Source: an uncultured Christensenella sp.
Lineage (GTDB): Bacteria; Bacillota; Clostridia; Christensenellales; Pumilibacteraceae
DNA length: 40,935 nucleotides
Assembly: GCA_910585955.1 (NCBI GenBank)
Contig: CAJUGC010000016.1
Span: 1-40,935, forward strand
Reading direction: 5' to 3'
Part shown: in pieces, positions 8,156 to 16,987 of the stretch
How the letters are laid out: each line of letters begins with the position of its first letter
Numbering within the stretch: position 1 is the stretch's first letter
Notes under the pieces: generated by a model
Told to the model about the DNA's origin: nothing
The model's input: the letters and a program-made list of their open reading frames with translations, nothing else
The model's database searches: none
Program-made: the position numbers and the translations under genes

Positions 8156-8746
8156 GTGAAACCGTATATAATAGGTCTGACGGGCGGAATAGCGAGCGGC
8201 AAAACGGCGGCGGGGAAAGCTATGGAAAGTCTCGGCGCAAAGATAATCGACGCCGACGTCGTTTCGCGTAAAGTTACGGAAGCGGAAAGCGAGGGGTTTA
8301 TGCGCCTTAAAGAGGCGTTTCCCAATTGCGTAGACGGCGACAAACTCGACCGCAAACGCCTCAAAAGCATGGTCTTTTCAGATAGAGAAAAGCTTCAACA
8401 GCTGAACTCACTTACTTGGACGCTCATAGAGGAAGAGATACGCAGGCAGATTGCGAGGCTTTCCGAAAGCGATACGGCTGTGCTTGTGGTGCCGCTTCTG
8501 TTCGAAAGCGGACTTGACGTCTTGGCGGACGTCGTGGTCACGGTTTCGGCAGACGAGAGAATAAGACTGAAGAGAGTGATTTCCCGCGACGGCGTCGACG
8601 AAAAGACTGCTCTTTCCGTTATTAACGCGCAAATGTGCGACGCCGAGCGTGAGAAGAGAAGCGATTACGTTCTTGACGGAAACGGAGAACTCTCATCGCT
8701 CGAAGCCGAGGCGAAAGAACTTTACGCACGACTTGCGAATCAATGA
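8156..8746 (+). CDS. coaE: Dephospho-CoA kinase
   Basis: Catalyses the last step of coenzyme A synthesis, phosphorylating the 3' hydroxyl of dephospho-CoA. The 196-residue protein has the P-loop GGIASGKT at residues 10-17, DADVVSR in the substrate region and the lid-like segment RRQIARL. The length fits the family. The start is a GTG; GGAGG at 8139-8143 lies 12 bases upstream, longer than usual, but no better in-frame start is visible and the N-terminus MKPYIIGLTGG aligns with family members. It sits 34 bases after polA, a pairing common in Firmicutes, and probably shares its transcript. Confidence 0.95.
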   Translation: MKPYIIGLTGGIASGKTAAGKAMESLGAKIIDADVVSRKVTEAESEGFMRLKEAFPNCVDGDKLDRKRLKSMVFSDREKLQQLNSLTWTLIEEEIRRQIARLSESDTAVLVVPLLFESGLDVLADVVVTVSADERIRLKRVISRDGVDEKTALSVINAQMCDAEREKRSDYVLDGNGELSSLEAEAKELYARLANQ

Positions 8747-8773
8747 TTTTTCAGACCCGTCGGTGATTTTTTC

Positions 8774-9298
8774 ATGACCGATAGAAGCATGACAACCGAA
8801 TTTCAAAATAAGTACATTGTCGCTATTTGCCTTATTGTTCTTGCGGCGGCTTTGTGCTTTTTCGGCGCTCGCTCGGCGTTCCCGAAAAAATACGCTTACA
8901 TAGTAGAGCGCGAGGCTTCGCGCTACGGGCTTGACGAAAGCGAAGTGTATGCCGTCATATTGGCGGAAAGCGGCTTCGATCCGCTTGCCGAGTCGCGGTC
9001 GGGGGCTAAAGGACTCATGCAACTGATGCCTTCCACTGCGGATTTTTGCGCCTCTGTGCTCGGCGATAGAGAATACGATCTGTATGATTCCGAAACCAAT
9101 ATCCGCTTCGGGTGTTTCTATCTCGCGTATTTGAAAGAGCGTTTTTTCGGCGATAACGTATATGCCGCTTACAATGCGGGTGAAGGCAATGTGCGTTTGT
9201 GGTTGGAAAGCGGCAGAGGCATTGTTTTCGAGGAGACGCGAACTTACGTTTCCCGTGTGAATCTTTATCGCGGAATATATAAATTCCTGTATAAATAG
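8774..9298 (+). CDS. Membrane-anchored soluble lytic transglycosylase (SLT family)
   Basis: Cleaves the glycan strands of peptidoglycan. The 174-residue protein has an N-terminal membrane anchor (about 14-33) followed by an SLT domain: catalytic glutamate E65 in AVILAESGFDP, then SGAKGLMQLMPSTA, ETNIRFGCFYLAYL and AAYNAGEGNV. These are the family's sequential motifs. Like the homologous Bacillus protein YjbJ-type enzymes it is short, carrying little beyond the catalytic domain. It lies 27 bases after coaE, third in the polA transcript. The ribosome binding site is weak (CGGTGA); an ATG five codons later (8789) is an alternative start. A hairpin terminator follows at 9339-9364. Confidence 0.93.
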   Translation: MTDRSMTTEFQNKYIVAICLIVLAAALCFFGARSAFPKKYAYIVEREASRYGLDESEVYAVILAESGFDPLAESRSGAKGLMQLMPSTADFCASVLGDREYDLYDSETNIRFGCFYLAYLKERFFGDNVYAAYNAGEGNVRLWLESGRGIVFEETRTYVSRVNLYRGIYKFLYK

Positions 9299-9331
9299 AA
9301 CCGAGTTTCTTATTGCGAATGAAATATTGTT

Positions 9332-10279
9332 TTATTCCGAGCGGTAAAGATTTGCCGCTCTTTTCATTTCCGTAAGTAATTCTTCCGCGACATACGGAGG
9401 GGAGATGACTTTGACGTGAGAGCCTAAGGATAGCAATTTTTTTATAAGCAGGTCCTCGCTGTAAACATAGCCTTCGGCTTCATATGTTCCGTCCGCGTCA
9501 TCTTTTACGCTTTCCGGTCCCAGCCATTCTTCGACGGCGGAGAGCGCCTCGCTGTCGCACCGCAAACGTATATTTACTTTTTCGCGGTCTATAAACTGTT
9601 CTTTTAGTTTTTCGTGCACGTCGCCGCTCGTATTTCGTTCAAACTTCTCGTCGGTTATGATAAGACTTTTGATGCGTGAGATTTTGAAAAGGCGAAAATC
9701 GTTTCTCACGCGGCACCAGCCGTAAACATACCAGATCCCTTCCTTGAGGACCAAGGTGTAAGGGTCGAACTTGCGTTTAGTGCGGCTGTCGCGCTTGTCA
9801 ATGTAATCCATTTCTACCGTATTCGTTCCGTCTATGGCTTTGCTTATCGCCGATATGGTATTACGGTATTCGTTGGGACTATGCCATGCCGTGCTGTCGA
9901 TGACGAGCTTTTCTCCGTTTAGGAAAAATTTTTCGTCGTCTGCGGCGGATTTGAGGTTTAAAAACTTGTCGCGCACGGCAAGCATGATTTCGTCGTCAAG
10001 CTCTTTGTCTACGGCGCCGAGGCAGGCGAGGACTCGCTCGTACTCGTCTTTTGTAAAATAAGTTTCGTGCAGTCTGTAATTGTCGGCAAGCATATATCCG
10101 CCTCCCGTGCCGTAAGATGCGGTCACGGGAATATCGCAGTCTGCGCTCATCGCATCTATATAGCGCGATACCGTTCGCTCGCTTATCTCGAACTTTTCGG
10201 CGAGCTTTTTTCGAGTGACGGGACGGCGCGAGTTCAAAAGAGTCATAAGTATTCCGAACATACCTCTGAGCATTTGCAT
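9332..10279 (-). CDS. HTH-WYL transcriptional regulator (YafY/DeoR-like)
   Basis: DNA-binding regulator with a ligand-sensing WYL domain. The N-terminus (residues 1-65) is a winged helix: MQMLRGMFGILMTLL, then LAEKFEISERTVSRYIDAM. The WYL domain spans about 125-210 (VEMDYIDKRDSRTKRKFDPY, GIWYVYGWCRVRNDFRLFKISRI), followed by a WCX-like C-terminal extension. The start at 10279 is chosen because AAAGGAG lies just upstream; the frame stays open a further 22 codons but that stretch covers the promoter. Its strong promoter (10317-10345) lies back to back with the gene at 10401, so autoregulation and control of that gene are plausible. The effector is unknown. Confidence 0.92.
   Translation of the reverse strand: MQMLRGMFGILMTLLNSRRPVTRKKLAEKFEISERTVSRYIDAMSADCDIPVTASYGTGGGYMLADNYRLHETYFTKDEYERVLACLGAVDKELDDEIMLAVRDKFLNLKSAADDEKFFLNGEKLVIDSTAWHSPNEYRNTISAISKAIDGTNTVEMDYIDKRDSRTKRKFDPYTLVLKEGIWYVYGWCRVRNDFRLFKISRIKSLIITDEKFERNTSGDVHEKLKEQFIDREKVNIRLRCDSEALSAVEEWLGPESVKDDADGTYEAEGYVYSEDLLIKKLLSLGSHVKVISPPYVAEELLTEMKRAANLYRSE
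9339..9364 (+). terminator. Terminator for polA-coaE-transglycosylase
   Basis: GAGCGGTAAA and TTTGCCGCTC form a stem (one T-G wobble) around GA, followed by TTTT on the plus strand. It lies inside the 3' end of the convergent regulator gene, so those coding bases serve both purposes. Confidence 0.7.
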
Positions 10280-10316
10280 GGTTTTTCTCCTTTGAATATA
10301 TATCTTTACTAAAAAT

Positions 10317-10345
10317 ATTTTATAATAAGTGACAGGCGTTGTCAA
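10317..10345 (-). promoter_or_regulatory. Promoter of the WYL regulator
   Basis: On the minus strand: consensus -35 TTGACA (10340-10345), 17-base spacer, -10 TAAAAT (10317-10322). The plus strand carries TTGTCA at 10339-10344, overlapping this -35, which could serve the divergent gene with a weak -10 near TATTATGAC. Proteins bound here would affect both directions. Confidence 0.75.
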
Positions 10346-10400
10346 CTATATTTGTGTATTATGACTACATGAATAAGATTTGCGGAGGTCAAAGAAAATC

Positions 10401-10727
10401 ATGTATATAGCAATTTCGACGTTGGGTAAAAAAGTGTGCGGCGAAGCGTTTATTATGCGCAGGGACGAATTGTTCGACGAAGTAGGCGTTTACGAGATAG
10501 GCGGCGGACTGGTCGGGTACGTTGCGGACAAAAGCCCGGACGGTTGTCTCGCAAAGGAATTCGTAAAGCAGAGGATAGGTATCTGCCGAGTGGTCTGCAC
10601 GGGAGCGGTGGCGTTTGACAATATGCTGATAGTTTCTACGGACAGCCCGACGCTTTCGGGCGGAGATTATCGACTTGCGCGAATGCTCGGCTGCGATGAA
10701 ACGACGTGTCGCCGTGCTTCGAGGTAG
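10401..10727 (+). CDS. Small protein of unknown function (108 aa)
   Basis: I do not recognise this protein. It starts at an ATG with GGAGGT eleven bases upstream; an in-frame TTG at 10380 precedes that site and is unlikely. It is 108 residues, without signal peptide or membrane segment, with glycine-rich strands (EVGVYEIGGGLVGYV) and five cysteines (in KVCGEA, DGCLAK, IGICRVVCTGAV, MLGCDETTC counted together six). The alternating strand-like pattern suggests a small alpha/beta fold, and the start MYIAISTLGKKV is loosely like NifX/NifB-type cofactor-binding domains, though the resemblance is too weak to name it. It diverges from a WYL regulator across a shared promoter region and may be its target. 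Confidence 0.75.
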   Translation: MYIAISTLGKKVCGEAFIMRRDELFDEVGVYEIGGGLVGYVADKSPDGCLAKEFVKQRIGICRVVCTGAVAFDNMLIVSTDSPTLSGGDYRLARMLGCDETTCRRASR

Positions 10728-10771
10728 GAAACGCGCCGAGGCAAAAAAATCATTTCATGGCGGCAAAATGC

Positions 10772-10800
10772 TTGTATTTTTATTTATAATGTGTTAAAAT
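10772..10800 (+). promoter_or_regulatory. Promoter of the M28 peptidase
   Basis: -35 TTGTAT (10772-10777), 17-base spacer, -10 TAAAAT (10795-10800). The gene start follows 40 bases later with the ribosome site AAAGAGGAG. Confidence 0.7.
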
Positions 10801-10839
10801 AGCTAAGTATAAATAGAAGTACCCAAAGAGGAGCTGTTA

Positions 10840-13500
10840 ATGAAACTGTTTAAACGCATATACTACCCGATACTCTGCGTATTGCTCGTCGCGGCAGTCG
10901 CGCTGGGTTTTGCCGACGCAACTTACGGCGGCGGCGGGAGTAAGACTTTCAAGGGCAATCTCGACACGATAAACGCTCATGTCGAAAAAATAGCCGCAGA
11001 GTCGCATAATTCGCATAACGAAGCAAATATGCAAACCGTTCGTAGTTACATCACGTCCACGCTTCGCGGCAACGACTGCGGAATGTTGCTTGCGGAAGGC
11101 GATACCGACGACGACGGGATCTACAGCGTGAATTTCCGTACGAGCGGCGGCGTGCCTCAACCGACATATACCGTTCAGGAAAGCACGCTCACTCCCGAAA
11201 CCGTGAACGCAATCGAAAGTCTCGAGGATACCGTTGTCGTTTCCAAGAAAGTTCGCAACATAGTCGCGGTCATTCCCGGTTCCGACACGAAAGCTGCGGT
11301 AGAGGCGGGAGAAACCGCTTACGGAGACGCAGTAATGCTCATGGCTCACTACGACAGCCGTCCCGAGGGCGCGGGAGCAAGCGACAATACCGTTGCGGTA
11401 GCTTCCATGCTCGGGCTTATAAAGGAGCTGAACGCAAGCGGAAAGTCCTTTAAAAACGATATTGTTTTCGTGTTCACCGACGCGGAAGAAGAACATATGT
11501 ACGGCGCGTATGCGTTTAAGTATCAATTCGACGGTTTCTATAATATTTACGACAGGGTGGAGATCGGCGCCAATTTCGACAATCTCGGCAACAAGGGGAC
11601 GCTTGTCATGTTCCAGACGTCGAGCGGAAATTCCAAACTCGTGTCGAGCTATGCCGGGATAAACGGCGGAGCTTTCACAAGTTCGGTAGCCGATTTCGTC
11701 TACGGCGTTATGAGCAACTTCACCGACTTTGAAATCTACGACGACAAAACGTCGCTCGACTTTGCAAACGTCGGCGGCACGGATATATATCATACCGGTC
11801 TCGATAATGTCGAAAATGTGAAAGAAAGATCGCTCGAACAACAGTATTCCATGATGGAACGGTATGTCGAGCAGTACGGCGCGCTCGATCTCGAAACGCT
11901 TAAATCGGAGTCCGATTCCGTATACTTCAGCTATCTCGATATGGGCGTGGCGCATTACCCCAAAGCGGTCGCTTACGCTATGGGCGCGGTTATTCTCGCC
12001 CTAATGATAGGCATAATCGTGGCAAACGTACTTCGCGCGAAAAACAACGAAAACGTCGGTTTTTCGAATACGAAACTCGCGCTCGGAATAGCGGCTCAGA
12101 TACTTACGATGTTATGCACGATAGCCGTGTTGTTTGTCGCGTATTTCCTCATAACATTGCTTCTTGCGGGGTTCGGCGTGGTTCCCATTCACGCTCTCAC
12201 AAGCCTTCGCTATGCTTCCGTAGGTCTTATCGTGTCGGCTTTGATACTGACGCTTGCCGTATCTTTCGGGTTCTACGGGCTGTTTAAACGCCTCCTCGGG
12301 ATTAAGTCTGCGGACATAGCTCGCGGCACGGCTTATATTTGGGGTCTTATAGGCGCTATTCTTTGCTTTGCGGTACCCGCTCTTTCGTACTTGTTTGCGA
12401 TAACCGCTCTCGGCGCGCTCGCAGTAGTGCTTGCGGTTACTCTTTTTAAGGAAAAGTACCGTGAAAAGACGGGCGAGGCTATGGATAAGCTTTTCCTCTA
12501 TGTAATTCCCATGATCTTCACTGTCCCTATGATCATACCTGTAATGATGATCGCGGCGACCGTTCTCAACGCAGTTTATCTGCCTGTGATAATGGCGCTC
12601 GCGCTTCTTCTCGCAGGCTTCGTAGCTCCTTACTTTACGCAGCTCCAACCTGTGCTCGACGGAGTTTTCGGCAAGCTTCCCGCGAGAAAAATCCGCGTTC
12701 AGCGCACCGTTACGAAAATGATAGAGGACAGAGCAAAGAAGGGCAAGTTCACACAGCAGACCGTAAAAGAGGTCACGAAAGAGGCTATTCCTTGGCATTA
12801 CAAAAATTATGCGGGCGTCGCGCTTCTCTGCGTCATATCAGTAGTCATGATAATTCTTTTCTCGTCTTTCAACGCGGGCTTCGGTTCTGCGGTTGCAGGC
12901 GGCTACGGTTATAGAAACGCTATCTACAACGACTCGCTTGTCTACGTCTGGAGCAAGAGCGGTTCGACCGTTACGAATACGATAGAGGTGCACGACCAAA
13001 TCGCATATAAGTATATGTCCCGCGGTCTCGACGGATTCGAGTGGAGCGACGAAAAGAAAGCTTATGTCAAGACCGACACCGCCAAAAGCATAATTGCAAG
13101 CGGGCAGGAACCCACGATAACCAAGAACGGCGACGGAAGCGTTTACACGTTTACGCCGTACGACGGACTTCGCAGCGAGATCACGCTTGTGCTTAAAAAC
13201 GTATCTTCCGTAACGTCGCTTTCGTTCGACAACAACCGTGACGATGTGTATACTGTCAAGAATGACGGAAGCTCGACTCTTAACGTACATTTGCCTTACG
13301 GTTACGGCGCGTTTACGCTTACGATCGAGGGCGCGGCAAGCCTTAACATCGAGTACACCGAACACCGTGCGGGCACCGACTCCAACATCAACAACTTGAG
13401 GGAATGGAGCGAACTCGATCCCGTGTTCTCTCAGTATTATCCGGAATATCTCGGTCTGTTGCGTGCGGGCATAGTTTTAAAGTATAATGCGTCGCTTTGA
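10840..13500 (+). CDS. Membrane-bound M28-family zinc metallopeptidase
   Basis: A large (886 aa) membrane aminopeptidase-like enzyme. A signal anchor (about residues 5-25) is followed by an M28 domain outside the membrane (about 40-365). The zinc-site residues can be placed in order: H170 and D172 (MAHYD), D182 (ASDN), the pair E216-E217 (FTDAEEE), D247 (ANFDNLG) and H318 (DIYHTG). After this come several hydrophobic segments (about 375-400, 410-445, 450-480, 495-540, 555-610), a charged cytosolic stretch (about 620-660), one more membrane helix and a beta-rich C-terminal domain outside the cell. The layout resembles the eukaryotic ERMP1/Fxna type and related bacterial proteins. It has its own promoter and terminator, so it is transcribed alone. 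The natural substrate is unknown. Confidence 0.9.
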   Translation: MKLFKRIYYPILCVLLVAAVALGFADATYGGGGSKTFKGNLDTINAHVEKIAAESHNSHNEANMQTVRSYITSTLRGNDCGMLLAEGDTDDDGIYSVNFRTSGGVPQPTYTVQESTLTPETVNAIESLEDTVVVSKKVRNIVAVIPGSDTKAAVEAGETAYGDAVMLMAHYDSRPEGAGASDNTVAVASMLGLIKELNASGKSFKNDIVFVFTDAEEEHMYGAYAFKYQFDGFYNIYDRVEIGANFDNLGNKGTLVMFQTSSGNSKLVSSYAGINGGAFTSSVADFVYGVMSNFTDFEIYDDKTSLDFANVGGTDIYHTGLDNVENVKERSLEQQYSMMERYVEQYGALDLETLKSESDSVYFSYLDMGVAHYPKAVAYAMGAVILALMIGIIVANVLRAKNNENVGFSNTKLALGIAAQILTMLCTIAVLFVAYFLITLLLAGFGVVPIHALTSLRYASVGLIVSALILTLAVSFGFYGLFKRLLGIKSADIARGTAYIWGLIGAILCFAVPALSYLFAITALGALAVVLAVTLFKEKYREKTGEAMDKLFLYVIPMIFTVPMIIPVMMIAATVLNAVYLPVIMALALLLAGFVAPYFTQLQPVLDGVFGKLPARKIRVQRTVTKMIEDRAKKGKFTQQTVKEVTKEAIPWHYKNYAGVALLCVISVVMIILFSSFNAGFGSAVAGGYGYRNAIYNDSLVYVWSKSGSTVTNTIEVHDQIAYKYMSRGLDGFEWSDEKKAYVKTDTAKSIIASGQEPTITKNGDGSVYTFTPYDGLRSEITLVLKNVSSVTSLSFDNNRDDVYTVKNDGSSTLNVHLPYGYGAFTLTIEGAASLNIEYTEHRAGTDSNINNLREWSELDPVFSQYYPEYLGLLRAGIVLKYNASL

Positions 13501-13525
13501 TTCGGAGCGAACGGTATAGTTTTTC

Positions 13526-13554
13526 AAAGGCGCGGCGCTTGTCCGTGCCTTTTT
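13526..13554 (+). terminator. Terminator of the M28 peptidase gene
   Basis: AAAGGCGCGG (13526-13535) pairs with CCGTGCCTTT (13543-13552), with one G-T wobble and a seven-base loop, and ends in TTTTT. Confidence 0.85.
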
Positions 13555-13591
13555 CCATGCCGCACAAGATATGCGGTTTTACGGAGGAATG

Positions 13592-14425
13592 ATGGAAGCG
13601 GATTTGTGGATCAAAAAGCTCAAATCGGAATATGGGGCTTGCGGCGGTTGCGGTTGGGCGGAAGAAAAGAAGTGCGTGCCGACCGATATCGATTATTCGC
13701 TTAAAATGCGTGCGGTTTCGGGCGATGAAGATGCGCGACGCGAGCTTTTGTTAATAGCGGATCGATACGGGCTCAGAGAGAGCGCGGGAAGAGGAGAGGC
13801 GGACGCGGAACTTGAGTTCGGCAAGCTCTGTCTCGTATTTCTCGGTAAACGCGAAGAAGGAAAAGAGTGGATAAAGAGGGCTGCGGAACACGGAAAAACC
13901 GAGGCCGAGTTGTTGCTCGGAGAAATTCTTTGCGGCAAATGCGAATATTTGGTCGGAGAGGACACGGAAAAAGATCTTTTATCGGCGTACGAACTGTTTA
14001 TGAATGCGGCGAAAACGAGCGGGAAAGCCAATCTCTATCTCGGACAAATGTATAGGGACGGATGCGATGCCGCGGGCGTAGAGAAAAACGAACGTAAAGC
14101 GTTTTATTATTTCAGACAAGCGGCAAGTAAAGGGCGCGGACTGAGTAGAGCGAAAGCCATGGCGGAGATTGCGCGTTTCTGCAAAAACGATACTGTTTTC
14201 AAAGATTGCGAAACGGCTTTCAAGCTGTATTCCGCACTTGCGAAAGTCGGTCTCAGAGAGGCGTCGTGCGAGCTTGCCGATTGCTATCTTAAAGGAATAG
14301 GCGTAAGTAAGGATGCGAAAAAGGCTTCGGAGATTTTGTTTGCCGCGGCGTTAAGCGGTAATGCCGATGCGGAAAAGATGTACGACGAATTAAAAACAAC
14401 CGATAATTGCCCTCAAAACGGCTGA
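13592..14425 (+). CDS. Sel1-like repeat (TPR-related) protein
   Basis: An alpha-helical repeat protein of about 277 residues, probably a protein-protein interaction scaffold in the cytoplasm. At least four Sel1-type units are visible, for example AELLLGEILCG, ANLYLGQMYRDG with ERKAFYYFRQAASKG, and ASCELADCYLKGIGVSKDAKKASEILFAAALSGNADA read as its parts. The N-terminus has a CGGCG stretch and a second cysteine (KKCVP). The ribosome site ACGGAGG lies immediately before two consecutive ATGs (13589, 13592); 13592 gives the better, though short, spacing. An earlier in-frame ATG at 13571 overlaps the ribosome site. No partner is evident from neighbours, and it follows the M28 terminator. Confidence 0.85.
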   Translation: MEADLWIKKLKSEYGACGGCGWAEEKKCVPTDIDYSLKMRAVSGDEDARRELLLIADRYGLRESAGRGEADAELEFGKLCLVFLGKREEGKEWIKRAAEHGKTEAELLLGEILCGKCEYLVGEDTEKDLLSAYELFMNAAKTSGKANLYLGQMYRDGCDAAGVEKNERKAFYYFRQAASKGRGLSRAKAMAEIARFCKNDTVFKDCETAFKLYSALAKVGLREASCELADCYLKGIGVSKDAKKASEILFAAALSGNADAEKMYDELKTTDNCPQNG

Positions 14426-14462
14426 TTTTAAGACTTTTTCACGGTTTTGTATTGATTTACAG

Positions 14463-14491
14463 TAGACTTTTTTCGTTTGCAATGATATAAT
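14463..14491 (+). promoter_or_regulatory. Promoter of the GH95-like gene
   Basis: -35-like TAGACT (14463-14468), 17-base spacer, perfect -10 TATAAT (14486-14491), 50 bases before the start codon. Confidence 0.65.
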
Positions 14492-14541
14492 ATAGGCGAT
14501 ATAATATTACAATTATTAAGGTAAAAACAAGTGAGGTTCGT

Positions 14542-16947
14542 ATGGCAATCGCAAAGAAGACGAAGAATGTACTGAGATTTTCGCGACCCGCTTCGTGGTG
14601 GGGCAGCACATGGCGCGAGGCTCTTCCCACGGGCAACGGTGTGGTCGGCGCAGGCGTTTACGGCGGCGCGGGACATGATATAATCATGATAAACCACCGA
14701 GATCTTTGGTGGCAGGGTCATGTCGGCGTGCTTCAGGACGTAGCGGATAAACTCAAGGACGTTCGCAAAAAAATGGACGACGGCTCTTACGCCGAGGCGG
14801 AAAACGTGTTCTCGAATGCGCTCATGCAAAAGGGCTATCATCCGCGCAAAGCCTACCCGCTTCCTCTTTGCGACTTTCATGTAAAAATGCCGATCGACAA
14901 AACGCCTAAGGAATACGTCAGGTATGTAAACATGGAAAACGGCGAAGTCGGCGTGTCGTTCAGAGACGGCGGCACAAAGTACGAGCGCACTCTTTTCGTG
15001 TCCCGCGGCGCAAGCATACAGGACGTTTTGGTCTATGAGATAACGCGCACGGGTCAGAAATCCATCGACGTGACGTTCTCGCTCGACATGCACGATAAAT
15101 TCAATGCGCGCACTGCTACGGCCGTATCGAAGCTTCCCGACGGCATAAACGTAAAATACGAAAATCATTTCATGTATTTTTCCGCTCGCTCCGACAACGG
15201 TACGGAGTTCGGTGCGGTCGCGTTTATAAATTATTACGGCGGAGGGCAGAGCGTCGATCCCGCAAACGGAATCACGATAAAAGGCGCGGATAAAGTCATA
15301 GTCCTTTTAAAGCCGTTCATCGAAAGCCAGCGAGAAAAGGAATGGAAGAATATCCGCACAAAGCTTTCGTCCGTTAAATCCACCTACGAAAAACTTCTAA
15401 AGGAGCATACTCCGCTTCATGCGAAACAGTTTTCGAGCGCGGACATAGATCTCGAGGGTTCTCAGCGCGACGAGTATGCGGACATACTTCTCGACGAAGC
15501 GTTCAGAAACGGCGAGCTGTCCGATACGCTTCTCGAAAAGTTGTGGGCTTACGGTAGATACCTGATGATAACAGGATCTTCGCCTTCCGCGTTGCCGCTT
15601 CCGCCGTACGGACTGTGGTGCGGCGACTTTAAAGCGGAGGACAGCGCTATAACGGCTGTCGGCGCGCTTCAGACGACTTATTCGCACGTCTGCGCAGGCG
15701 GGCTTTCCGAGTATCTGTCGAGTGTTTTCAACTATTATGAAAGCGTAATAGACGACCTCAGAAAGAACGCTTCCCGAATTTACGGTTGCCGCGGTATACT
15801 CATACCGTCCGAAATGGCGCACGGAACGGGAGTGTTCGGCGATATAGAAAGCTCGGTGCTTCATTTCACGGGCGTTGCGGGTTGGATATGCCGTATGTTC
15901 TACGATTACTATCTGTACACGGAAGATACGAAGTTCCTTAAGGAACGCGCGTTGCCGTTTATGCGCGAAACGGCTATGTTCTACGAGGAATTTTTCAAGG
16001 TTAGGGGAGACGGCAATTACGACAGCTGCCCGTCCTATTCTCCTAATACGACGCCAGGAAACTATATGGAGAACGGGGAAGGGAAGCTCGATATAGCGCG
16101 CAATGCTACCGTCGATTTCGCCGTTGCGAGGGATTTGCTCACAAATCTCGTGGAAGGAAGCGAAATTGCGGGCGTGTATAAAAACGAGCTTGCAAAATGG
16201 CGCGACATGATTACGCGCATCCCGTCCTATAAGTTCAACGCCGACGGCACTATACGCGAATATATCGATACGAAATTTGCCGACAACTATGCCGCGCCTT
16301 CTACTTCGATGTTCTACGGAGTCTATCCCGCGACCGATGTGGACGAGAGCAAGGTCGAGCTTTTCAAGGGCTTTAAAGATACCGCCAAGAAAAAACTTTC
16401 GCTTTCTTCCGAAAAACAGAACTCGCTTACCATGTCGCGGTTTGCTTCGGTTTTCGCCCGTCTCGGCGAAGGCGATGCCGTGCTCGACATAATGACGGCT
16501 ATGGTACGGACTATGTCCATGAACAACCTTATACTCGCTTCGAGCGATTGGCGTGGCATGGGCACGACGGGCATAGACGTTTGGGCAACCTACAGCATAG
16601 TCGCAAACATGGGACTTACCGCCGCGCTCCAGGAAATGCTTGTGCAGTCTACGAAAAGCTGCATAAAGCTTCTTCCCGCGCTTCCGTCTCGTCTCGATAA
16701 GGGGCAGCTCGAGGGCATAGCGACTCGCGCAGGCGTAGAGATCGTCTCCATGAATTGGGACAAGAAAAAAGGCGTATGTCTCGTAAAGCTCAAATCCAAA
16801 AAGAACAAAAACATAGATTTGAAACTTCCCGCAGGGACAAAGCGTTTCAAACAGGTGGCGACTGAAAAGTTCGATCCCGAACTCGGCATAGTTACAGACC
16901 TTGCGCTTCCCGCAGGAAAAGCCGTCGCTCTCGACATAAGATTCTGA
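14542..16947 (+). CDS. Glycoside hydrolase family 95-like protein, catalytic residues not conserved
   Basis: The 801-residue protein has the architecture of GH95 (alpha-L-fucosidase/galactosidase). The N-terminal beta domain reads WREALPTGNGVVGAGVYGG and INHRDLWWQG. An (alpha/alpha)6 barrel follows, with a C-terminal stretch YSIVANMGLTAALQEMLVQS, then IKLLPALPS. No signal peptide is present, so it should act in the cytoplasm. Placed against the AfcA enzyme by eye, none of its four catalytic residues survive: the paired asparagines fall on A375 and Q377 (GALQTTY), the general acid glutamate on N502 (SYSPNTTPG), and the aspartate of QIDGNFG on V687 (SIVANMG). The protein may have another specificity, a shifted catalytic set, or only bind sugar. 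A zinc-ribbon gene follows 40 bases later. Confidence 0.85.
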   Translation: MAIAKKTKNVLRFSRPASWWGSTWREALPTGNGVVGAGVYGGAGHDIIMINHRDLWWQGHVGVLQDVADKLKDVRKKMDDGSYAEAENVFSNALMQKGYHPRKAYPLPLCDFHVKMPIDKTPKEYVRYVNMENGEVGVSFRDGGTKYERTLFVSRGASIQDVLVYEITRTGQKSIDVTFSLDMHDKFNARTATAVSKLPDGINVKYENHFMYFSARSDNGTEFGAVAFINYYGGGQSVDPANGITIKGADKVIVLLKPFIESQREKEWKNIRTKLSSVKSTYEKLLKEHTPLHAKQFSSADIDLEGSQRDEYADILLDEAFRNGELSDTLLEKLWAYGRYLMITGSSPSALPLPPYGLWCGDFKAEDSAITAVGALQTTYSHVCAGGLSEYLSSVFNYYESVIDDLRKNASRIYGCRGILIPSEMAHGTGVFGDIESSVLHFTGVAGWICRMFYDYYLYTEDTKFLKERALPFMRETAMFYEEFFKVRGDGNYDSCPSYSPNTTPGNYMENGEGKLDIARNATVDFAVARDLLTNLVEGSEIAGVYKNELAKWRDMITRIPSYKFNADGTIREYIDTKFADNYAAPSTSMFYGVYPATDVDESKVELFKGFKDTAKKKLSLSSEKQNSLTMSRFASVFARLGEGDAVLDIMTAMVRTMSMNNLILASSDWRGMGTTGIDVWATYSIVANMGLTAALQEMLVQSTKSCIKLLPALPSRLDKGQLEGIATRAGVEIVSMNWDKKKGVCLVKLKSKKNKNIDLKLPAGTKRFKQVATEKFDPELGIVTDLALPAGKAVALDIRF

Positions 16948-16987
16948 GAACGCACGGCTGCGGCAATTTTTCACGGGTAAAAGAAGC

